Source of the DNA: Betaproteobacteria bacterium HGW-Betaproteobacteria-12
GTDB taxonomy: Bacteria > Pseudomonadota > Gammaproteobacteria > Burkholderiales > Rhodocyclaceae
Reading direction: 5' to 3'
Assembly (NCBI GenBank): GCA_002842345.1
Contig: PHCU01000001.1
Coordinates: 20,906 to 84,905 of the forward strand
Length of the DNA: 64,000 bases
In this document: in pieces, positions 58,538 to 64,000 of the stretch
Layout: every line of letters starts with the position of its first letter
Position numbering within the stretch: the stretch's first letter is position 1
Program-made: the position numbers and the translations under genes
Notes under the pieces: generated by a model
Database searches by the model: none
What the model saw: only the letters and a program-made list of their open reading frames with translations
Told to the model about the DNA's origin: nothing

Positions 58538-59206
58538 ATGACCGGCAACACGCACAAGAAAACCCAGCTGGAACGCAGCCAGGAGACCCGCGAACGGATC
58601 ACGGCCGCCGCCATCACGGTACTGCGCCGCAAGGGCTTCGCCGGCTTCCGGGTGGCCGACGTGGCGACCGAAGCCGGGGTTTCGCGGGGGGCGCAGACGC
58701 ACCATTTCCCGTCGAAGCGCGAACTGGTGCTGGCCGTTTTCGCCACCGTCTTCAACCAGGCGAGCGAAGCCAGCCGGGCACGGATTGCCGGCATCCAGCC
58801 GAGCGACGACGTGATCGACGCCATTCTGGTCGACGCCGCCGAGTTCTTTCTGAGCCCGGATTTCCCGATGGGTCTGGACATGCTGGGTGCCGCAGAACGC
58901 GACCCAGAGCTGCGCGACGCCGTCAGCGAGTCGGCGCGCGCGACGCGTTCGCTGGTCGAACAGATGTGGGTCAATCTGCTGGTCGCCCGCGGTTTGCCGC
59001 GACCCGATGCAGAAGACCTGCTATGGCTGATTTTCAGCGCCATTCGCGGATTGTCGGTGCGCATGCTCTGGCAGTTCGACAACGATCGCTTCGAACGCCT
59101 GAAGCGCATCACTTACCGTGCCGCCTGCGATCTCTACGAAAAGAAGCAGTCCGGCATCCACCTGAAGATTGCTGAACAAGCACCCAAGCGAGGAATACTG
59201 CAATGA
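58538..59206 (+). CDS. TetR-family regulator, CymR-like (inside operon)
   Basis: A regulator of about 222 aa with the HTH ITAAAITVLRRKGFAGFRVADVATEAGVSRGAQTHHFPSKRELVLAVF. The C-terminal domain (EFFLSPDFPMGLDMLGAAERDPELRDAV, then LLWLIFSAIRGLSVRMLWQFDNDRFERLKRITY) closely parallels the TetR at 63110 and CymR as I remember it. The start is taken at 58538 (MTGNTHKK); ATG 58460 would add a Pro/Ala/Ser-rich stretch. Its stop overlaps the hydrolase start (ATGA). It likely binds the AAACAGAC-type operators and responds to a pathway acid. Confidence 0.9.
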   Translation: MTGNTHKKTQLERSQETRERITAAAITVLRRKGFAGFRVADVATEAGVSRGAQTHHFPSKRELVLAVFATVFNQASEASRARIAGIQPSDDVIDAILVDAAEFFLSPDFPMGLDMLGAAERDPELRDAVSESARATRSLVEQMWVNLLVARGLPRPDAEDLLWLIFSAIRGLSVRMLWQFDNDRFERLKRITYRAACDLYEKKQSGIHLKIAEQAPKRGILQ

Positions 59207-60084
59207 GTCTGTGGCTCGATATGCTCGGTACGGAGATCCGCTTCGTCCAAACCCGGAATTTCGGACGCATCCGGATCGCCGAAGCCGGTGACCGCAAGGC
59301 CGAAACCATCCTCTTCCAGCATGGCATCAACGGCCACCTCGAGGCCTACGCCAAGAACCTGATCGCGCTCTCCCGCGAATTCCATGTGGTCGCCTTCGAC
59401 TACGTCGGCCACGGGCTCTCCGACAAGCCGCCGCTCGAGTACACCCCGCCGCTGCTCGCCGAGCAACTCGGCGAACTGATGGATGCGCTCGATCTCGAAG
59501 CGGCCCATCTCTCCGGCGAATCGCTAGGCGGCTGGGTTTCCGCGCTGTTCGCCATCAAGTATCCACACCGGGTCAAGCGCCTGATGCTCAACACCGCCGG
59601 CGGGCTGCCGGTGGTTTCGGCCAAGGGCAAAGCGGATCTGCAGAACCTGATCAGCCTCAACGAGCGCAACGTCAACAACGTACCGACCGAGCAGAGCGTG
59701 AAGGCCCGGCTGGAGTGGCTGATGCACGAGAACAACCGACATCTGGTCAACGAGGAACTGATCGCCCTGCGCTTGGGCATCTACCTGCGTCCGGAAACAC
59801 GCGCCGTGGCACCGACGATCAACCGCATCATCAACCGCCACGACGAGTTCCTGATTCCGGTCGAGCAGCTGAGCTGCCCTACCCTCTTCCTGTGGACCGT
59901 GGACAACCCGATTCATGACCTGGAGACAGCCCGCGCCGCGGCGGCTCGCGTTCCCGGCAGCCAGCTCTACATCATGAAGGGTGACGCGGCCCACTGGCCG
60001 CAGTATGAAGTCCCGGAAGAATTCGACGCCGTGACCTGCGAATTCTTCCACACCGGCAAGGTCAACGGCGCCGAAAGCGCCTGA
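59203..60084 (+). CDS. meta-cleavage product C-C hydrolase, alpha/beta fold (CmtE-like)
   Basis: A 293-aa hydrolase with the nucleophile elbow SGESLGGWVSALFA (Ser, about residue 107), the acid residue in LFLWTVDNPIHDLETA, and the His in GDAAHWPQYEVPEEF. DYVGHGLSDKP marks the family near the N-terminus. It belongs to the BphD/MhpC/CmtE group, which cleaves the ring-fission product into 2-hydroxypenta-2,4-dienoate and a carboxylic acid (isobutyrate in the p-cumate pathway). It overlaps the TetR stop by 4 bp. Its first product feeds the divergent hydratase-dehydrogenase-aldolase unit. Confidence 0.93.
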   Translation: MSLWLDMLGTEIRFVQTRNFGRIRIAEAGDRKAETILFQHGINGHLEAYAKNLIALSREFHVVAFDYVGHGLSDKPPLEYTPPLLAEQLGELMDALDLEAAHLSGESLGGWVSALFAIKYPHRVKRLMLNTAGGLPVVSAKGKADLQNLISLNERNVNNVPTEQSVKARLEWLMHENNRHLVNEELIALRLGIYLRPETRAVAPTINRIINRHDEFLIPVEQLSCPTLFLWTVDNPIHDLETARAAAARVPGSQLYIMKGDAAHWPQYEVPEEFDAVTCEFFHTGKVNGAESA

Positions 60085-60094
60085 CGGAGCGGCA

Positions 60095-61135
60095 ATGATG
60101 AGCGGAGCCTGCTGCCCTGGCGTGGATATCCACACCCACGTCGTTCCGGAAAACTTCCCGGTCTTCGCGGGCAACGGCAGCACCGTGGCCTGGCCGAGCA
60201 TGGCAGCAGCCCAAGCCTGTCACCGCCACGTGATGATTTCGGGCAAGGTCTTTCGCACCGTCCCGGACAAGAGCTGGGATAGCGGCAAACGCATTGTCGA
60301 CATGGACCTCCTGGGCATCGAACGCCAGGTTCTGTCGCCAATGCCGGAATTGCTCTCCTACTGGCTGGATGCCGGTGATGCGGCGCTCCTGACGCGCCAT
60401 CTCAACGAGACCATCGCCGGCATGGTGCACGCTCATCCCGGGCGCTTTTCCGGCCTCGGTGCCGTACCACTGCAGGATGTCGGGCTGGCGATCGGCGAAC
60501 TGGAGCATGCAGTTGGCCGACTCGGGCTGGCCGGCATCGAGATCGGCACCAACGTCAACGGTGCTCCAATCGGTGCGCCGGAATTCGAACCCTTTTTCGC
60601 CGCTGCCGCCAGCCTGGGGGCGGCGATTTTCATCCATCCGCTGCGTCCCTGCGGCATGGAGCGACTGCTCGGCCCCACCCTGCTCGAACAGGTTCTCGCC
60701 TTCCCATGCGAAACCGGCCTGGCCGCTGCCTCGCTGCTGACCGGCGGCACGCTGGCGCGGCATCCGTCGCTGCGCATCGCGCTCAGCCATGGCGGCGGCT
60801 CCTTCCCGGCGCTGGCGGCACGGCTGAACCACGCCTGGAACATTTTCCCGGCCTTGCAAGAAGTGATGCGTGAGGCGCCGCTGGAACTGGCCAGGCGCTT
60901 CTACTTCGACAGCCTGGTTTACCACCCGGAACTGCTGCGTCAGCAGATCGCGCTGTTCGGCAAAAGCCAAACCATGATCGGCAGCGATTACCCGTTCGTA
61001 ATCGAAGAAAAAGCCCCCCGGCAACGCATTCTCGAACTGGGTTTCGATGCCGAAACACAGGATTTGCTGTGCCGTGGCAATGCCCTGCGCTGGCTTGGCC
61101 AGCCAACGGCAAACAACGACTGGAGCAAGAAATGA
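60095..61135 (+). CDS. Amidohydrolase-2 decarboxylase (ACMSD-like)
   Basis: A 346-aa metal-dependent decarboxylase of the ACMSD group. The metal residues are HTH in GVDIHTHVVPENFP, His in AIFIHPLRP, His in ALSHGGGSFP and Asp in MIGSDYPF. ACMSD decarboxylates 2-amino-3-carboxymuconate semialdehyde, which differs from the p-cumate ring-fission product mainly in having amino instead of hydroxy. This protein is therefore a good candidate for the 3-carboxyl decarboxylation (CmtD step), and no other decarboxylase is seen in the cluster. It lies between the hydrolase (10 bp) and reductase (4-bp overlap). Confidence 0.88.
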   Translation: MMSGACCPGVDIHTHVVPENFPVFAGNGSTVAWPSMAAAQACHRHVMISGKVFRTVPDKSWDSGKRIVDMDLLGIERQVLSPMPELLSYWLDAGDAALLTRHLNETIAGMVHAHPGRFSGLGAVPLQDVGLAIGELEHAVGRLGLAGIEIGTNVNGAPIGAPEFEPFFAAAASLGAAIFIHPLRPCGMERLLGPTLLEQVLAFPCETGLAAASLLTGGTLARHPSLRIALSHGGGSFPALAARLNHAWNIFPALQEVMREAPLELARRFYFDSLVYHPELLRQQIALFGKSQTMIGSDYPFVIEEKAPRQRILELGFDAETQDLLCRGNALRWLGQPTANNDWSKK

Positions 61136-62151
61136 CTGAAAGTTTTCGGATCAGCCTGAGCGGCAGCGAGACTACTTACACCGGCAACACGGGCGATACG
61201 CTGTTGCGTGCCGGACTGCGCCAGGGTCTGGGGTTGGCTTACGAATGCAATGTCGGCGCCTGCGGCTCCTGCAAGTTCGACCTGATCGCCGGCGAGGTCG
61301 ACGACCTGTTCCCGGAAGCCAGCGGCTTGCGCCCCAAGGAGCGCGAGAAAGGCAAGCGCCTGGCCTGCCAGTGCGTACCGCGCAGCGATTGCACGATCAA
61401 GATACGCAGCGGCGACGAATACCTCAGCGCCATTCCCCCGGCCCGCTTCAAAGCCCGCTTCATCGACAGGAAAGCACTGACCCCCGACATTTCGCTCTTC
61501 ACCTTCGCCAGCGACGGGCCGGCCGAATTCCTCGCCGGCCAGTACGCCATGATCGGTATTCCCGCGCTCAGCCAGGCCCGTGCCTACTCGATGTCGAACA
61601 TCGCCAACGAAGAAGGGATCTGGCAATTCATCATTCGCCGCGTTCCCGAGGGCAAGGTCACGGCTTATCTGTTCGACCGCCTGCGGCTTGGCGATCAACT
61701 CGATCTCGACGGCCCTTACGGCATCGCCTATCTGCGTACCGACGTCACCCGACCGATTGTCGGCATTGCCGGCGGCTCCGGCCTGGCGCCGGTCCTCTCG
61801 GTGCTGCAGGGTGCCGCGCGCAGTCGATGTGCCAACGGCGCCCGGCCGGCCATGCTCTATGGGGGGAGAACCCCGACTGACATTCCCGATGTTCGGCAAA
61901 TGGCCACCGAGGCCGGCATTGAAGTCGACTTCCATCCGGTTATTTCGGCGCCGGTCAACGGCGTGAGCGTGGAATGGCGTGGCGACATCGGCTTCGTCCA
62001 CGAATTCATCGCGAAGAAGCTGGCTGCGCCGCTACCCGGTTACGAATATTACCTGGCCGGCCCGCCACCGATGATCGAAGCGGCCGTGCGCCTGCTGGTC
62101 GCCGAGCACAAGGTGCCGACGACGCAGATTCACTTCGATCGATTCTTTTAA
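61132..62151 (+). CDS. Rieske dioxygenase reductase (2Fe-2S/FAD/NAD)
   Basis: A reductase of about 339 aa. The N-terminal plant-type ferredoxin domain has ECNVGACGSCKFDL (C-x4-C-x2-C) and a fourth Cys in LACQC. The flavin domain has RAYSMSN, and the pyridine-nucleotide domain has VGIAGGSGLAPVLSVL and a C-terminal LAGPPPMIEAA. It takes electrons from NAD(P)H to the Rieske ferredoxin encoded next. The start is MTESFRIS at 61132, overlapping the decarboxylase stop (ATGA); the track ORF begins 21 codons earlier. It fits the CmtAa role. Confidence 0.93.
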   Translation: MTESFRISLSGSETTYTGNTGDTLLRAGLRQGLGLAYECNVGACGSCKFDLIAGEVDDLFPEASGLRPKEREKGKRLACQCVPRSDCTIKIRSGDEYLSAIPPARFKARFIDRKALTPDISLFTFASDGPAEFLAGQYAMIGIPALSQARAYSMSNIANEEGIWQFIIRRVPEGKVTAYLFDRLRLGDQLDLDGPYGIAYLRTDVTRPIVGIAGGSGLAPVLSVLQGAARSRCANGARPAMLYGGRTPTDIPDVRQMATEAGIEVDFHPVISAPVNGVSVEWRGDIGFVHEFIAKKLAAPLPGYEYYLAGPPPMIEAAVRLLVAEHKVPTTQIHFDRFF

Positions 62152-62176
62152 GACTGACCCCGAGGAGGAAAATCAA

Positions 62177-62485
62177 TTGGCAATTCTGAATCTGTGCAAG
62201 GCCGAGGACGTTGCTCCCGGCGAATCGCTGCTCGTCGAACTGGACGACTGCCCGCCCCTCGCCGTCTTCAACGTCGCCGGCGAATTCTTCGTCATCAACG
62301 ACACCTGCAGCCACGGCGATGCGTCGCTCTGTGATGGCGAAATCGAGGATGGCGAAGTCGAGTGCCCTTGGCATAACGCCAAGTTCTGTATCAAGACCGG
62401 CAAGGCACTGACCTTTCCGGCCGTTGAGCCCCAGAAGACCTACAAGACCCGTGTCGAAGACGGCACCGTAAGTATCGATGTTTAA
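62177..62485 (+). CDS. Rieske-type ferredoxin of dioxygenase system
   Basis: A 102-aa ferredoxin with a full Rieske binding pattern, CSHGDASLCDGEIEDGEVECPWHNAKF (C-x-H...C-x2-H), followed by KTGKALTFPAVEP. It carries electrons from the reductase to the oxygenase alpha subunit (CmtAd role). It starts at a TTG, supported by GAGGAGG 8 bp upstream and by the standard N-terminus. It ends the plus-strand unit. Confidence 0.95.
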   Translation: MAILNLCKAEDVAPGESLLVELDDCPPLAVFNVAGEFFVINDTCSHGDASLCDGEIEDGEVECPWHNAKFCIKTGKALTFPAVEPQKTYKTRVEDGTVSIDV

Positions 62486-62522
62486 ACATCGCGTGCTCGG
62501 GCTTGACTGAACCGTATTGAGA

Positions 62523-62548
62523 TCGCCGGCCAAACTCTTGGCCGGCGA
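62523..62548. terminator. Strong bidirectional hairpin after Rieske ferredoxin gene
   Basis: A perfect 11-bp stem (TCGCCGGCCAA and TTGGCCGGCGA) with a 4-base ACTC loop lies between the convergent ferredoxin and hemerythrin genes. There is no T-run, but stem strength and placement make it the best terminator candidate in the window, usable from both sides. Confidence 0.7.
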
Positions 62549-62555
62549 GAGCAGC

Positions 62556-63011
62556 TCACTCCAGCGGTTTCTGGCGTTTGAACACCAACGGCACTCCAGC
62601 GTGGCTGCGCTTGGTCATCCATGTCGCCAACGCCGAATCCATGTAATCGGCGTGGGCGGGAAACCACTCCAAGAGGGCGACAGCCAGCTGCCTGACGACC
62701 TCGACATTGCCTCTGGCCAGCATCTCCCTGACCTCATGAACAGAAGCCAGCACCTTGTCGTGCTCGGCAACATGGCAATCCTTGGCGGGAAAGTCATTCT
62801 CTGCCATCCAGCAGCTCTCTTCGGCAAAATGCGTCACGGCGTGCACAGCGAAGGCCTGAAGCGCATCCATCAGTTCCATATCATCGACCGTCAGCAGGGC
62901 ATCGACCAGTCTGACGAATTCGCGATGGGTTGCATCCATCGGCGCATAACCAAGCAGATAGCGATCATTCCAGACAAAGCCATCCGGCTCCGGCGAGTCA
63001 GTTTCGTTCAT
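62556..63011 (-). CDS. Bacteriohemerythrin
   Basis: A hemerythrin-fold protein of about 151 aa. The di-iron ligands are visible along its helices: His in APMDATHREFVRLVD, His/Glu in AVHAVTHFAEESCWM, His in CHVAEHDKVL, and His/Asp in FPAHADYMDSAL. It binds O2 reversibly and is soluble, with no fused sensor domain. The start is MNETDSPEPDG at 63011, with a GAGGAG site. A possible role beside a ring-hydroxylating dioxygenase is oxygen storage or delivery when oxygen is scarce; the sequence does not prove it. Confidence 0.92.
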   Translation of the reverse strand: MNETDSPEPDGFVWNDRYLLGYAPMDATHREFVRLVDALLTVDDMELMDALQAFAVHAVTHFAEESCWMAENDFPAKDCHVAEHDKVLASVHEVREMLARGNVEVVRQLAVALLEWFPAHADYMDSALATWMTKRSHAGVPLVFKRQKPLE

Positions 63012-63109
63012 TCGACACTCCTCGGCACAACATATAAACCGAACATACGGCTTGTAATTTAGCAACAGTCCGACCAGGCCGAATCATCAAAGCCCGGTAG
63101 CAGGCGATA

Positions 63110-63745
63110 TCAGCGCTTGGGCAGAACTTTCTTTTTGCGGTCGAACAACTCGAACGCGGCCTGATAGGTAATCAGCTTGACCCGCTCGAAGCGCTCCTTG
63201 TCAAACTGCCACAGCAGGCGCACGGAAAGGCCGCGAATCGAACTGAAGACCAGCCACAGCACATCTTCTGCATCCTCTCTGGACAAACCACGAGTCAGCA
63301 GCAAGCCAATCCACATGTCTTCGACGAGATGACGATTCGAGCGGGCGACTTTCTGCACCGCATCACGCAATTCCGGATCACGTCCGGCCGCACCCAGAAT
63401 GTCCAGACCGATGGAAAAGTTCTGCCCGAGAAAGAAGTCCGAGGCATCGGCGATCATTTCGGCAATCACATCGTCTTCCGGCTTGACTGCCGCAATCCGC
63501 AAACGGCTGGCTTCGGTCGCCTGATCAAAAACACGGGCGACAGCACACAAGACCAGATCGACCTTGGTGGGGAAGTGGTGAGTCTGGGCCCCACGCGACA
63601 CGCCGGCCTCTTCCGTAACGTCCGCTACGCGAAAACCCGCGTACCCCTTGCTCCGGAGTATCTCAACAGCGGCGCTGATGACGCGCTCCTGAGTTTCGGA
63701 ACTCCTCTCGGCTTGAGTTCTGCGCTTGGGCTTAGCTGACAGCAT
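63110..63745 (-). CDS. cymR: TetR-family regulator, CymR homologue
   Basis: A protein of about 211 aa starting MLSAKPKRRTQAERSSETQERVISAAVEILRSKGYAGFRVADVTEEAGVSRGAQTHHFPTK. Its C-terminal part has FFLGQNFSIGLDILGAAGRDPELRDAV and LLTRGLSREDAEDVLWLVFSSIRGLSVRLLWQFDKERFERV. From memory this is very close along its length to Pseudomonas putida CymR, the p-cumate-responsive repressor. With the CymR-type operators at 12675, 54501 and 54762 it should repress the pathway until the aromatic acid binds. The start at 63745 matches CymR length; the track ORF is 9 codons longer. Confidence 0.92.
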   Translation of the reverse strand: MLSAKPKRRTQAERSSETQERVISAAVEILRSKGYAGFRVADVTEEAGVSRGAQTHHFPTKVDLVLCAVARVFDQATEASRLRIAAVKPEDDVIAEMIADASDFFLGQNFSIGLDILGAAGRDPELRDAVQKVARSNRHLVEDMWIGLLLTRGLSREDAEDVLWLVFSSIRGLSVRLLWQFDKERFERVKLITYQAAFELFDRKKKVLPKR

Positions 63746-63772
63746 TTGTCGGACCTGCATCAATGTGGGCAA

Positions 63773-64000
63773 TGCCGCAATAATACCAAGACTGGGGAAG
63801 GAACTCCCCGCCCTCGGAGCCCCGAGCGATATTCATCAATACCAAATGGAAGCCAGTCCATCCAGGGCAAAAAATTGCCGATTCGGGAACTACTCGCCCC
63901 GAATCGGCCAAGCCACTAGCACATACGCAAGAGTAACAACATGCCAGCAGAGGAGAGAGCCAAAACCGCATGACGCATATCCCATTTGCTGAAAACAGGA
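63773..64000. other. Intergenic end of window, no supported gene
   Basis: The last 228 bases hold only short ORFs without a domain, ribosome site or good composition. I see no CymR-type repeat upstream of the last TetR gene within the window, so its own control cannot be judged. Confidence 0.5.

Noticed and set aside
51566-63745. Steroid (tes/hsa) A/B-ring cleavage cluster
   Set aside because: The hydratase, dehydrogenase, aldolase, extradiol enzyme and hydrolase would fit, but steroid pathways use a flavin hydroxylase for ring A and a one-component ketosteroid hydroxylase. Here a Rieske alpha-beta system and CymR-type control point to an aromatic acid. A diterpenoid (dit-like) pathway is not fully excluded.
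63732-63971. 79-aa minus-strand ORF at the window end
   Set aside because: It has no ribosome site, domain or coding-like composition, and it overlaps the TetR start region.
1-64000. CRISPR arrays, insertion sequences, tRNA or rRNA genes
   Set aside because: I saw no regularly spaced repeats, transposase genes, or RNA-gene sequence in reading the window; a dedicated scan (tRNAscan, ISfinder) was not possible here.

Overview
The window looks like a chromosomal segment of a high-GC Gram-negative bacterium. An outer-membrane FadL homologue, DUF1302/DUF1329 envelope proteins, ETF-linked beta-oxidation and a LuxR-type LAL activator fit a betaproteobacterium of the Rhodocyclales/Burkholderiales kind, but nothing here fixes the genus. 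I see no rRNA, tRNA, insertion sequence, phage gene or CRISPR array. The content is almost wholly catabolic.

Layout. Bases 1-10000 (minus strand): a partial membrane gene, an acyl-CoA dehydrogenase, and a five-gene envelope operon (DUF1302, DUF1329, YCF48-like, RND/MMPL, DUF1329). 10-19 kb (minus): two acyl-CoA units. One is MaoC hydratase, CitE-type lyase and acyl-CoA dehydrogenase. The other is Old-Yellow-type reductase, an HMG-CoA-synthase/DUF35 fusion, SCP2-type thiolase, CoA-transferase and a LivK-type binding protein. 19-28 kb: SDR, tyrosine phosphatase, small molybdopterin protein and FadL (plus); thiolase, EtfB and EtfA (minus); an APH-like kinase with a hypothetical partner (plus). 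28-36.5 kb: a MarR-headed set with cytochrome-oxidase III/IV-like (NorE/NorF-like) subunits but no catalytic subunit, NUDIX, SDR, a GAF-GGDEF-EAL protein, another acyl-CoA dehydrogenase and DUF2889. 36.7-43 kb: a LAL activator divergent from a CYP108-like P450, rubredoxin, FAD reductase and 2Fe-2S ferredoxin. 43-51.5 kb: an accessory block (LysR, pirin, isochorismatase, XapX, amidohydrolase, MFS, TetR and a TetR remnant). 51.5-63.8 kb: a complete meta-cleavage pathway for an aromatic acid, arranged as two divergent units, with two CymR-like TetR regulators and a hemerythrin.

How it fits together. The last block has every enzyme type of the p-cumate (cmt) pathway: Rieske alpha, beta, ferredoxin and reductase; cis-diol dehydrogenase; extradiol dioxygenase; a decarboxylase candidate; C-C hydrolase; hydratase; aldolase; acylating acetaldehyde dehydrogenase. 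Its promoter region carries inverted repeats almost identical in arm and spacing to the known CymR operator, and the terminal TetR closely resembles CymR as I remember it. The P450 and its redox partners resemble the P450terp (CYP108) system, which oxidises the ring methyl of a p-menthane monoterpene. Together they suggest growth on a p-menthane/p-cymene-like or alkyl-aromatic compound, with side-chain or ring fragments passed to the beta-oxidation genes. The exact substrate is inference.

The most interesting unlisted signal is a 14-bp palindrome close to GTATGCTAGCATAC. It stands upstream of nearly every beta-oxidation transcription unit (eight sites) and also upstream of the TetR region at 51.5 kb. 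One promoter, at 12.6 kb, carries both this motif and a CymR-type operator. This suggests two linked regulons, one for acyl-CoA degradation and one for the aromatic pathway.
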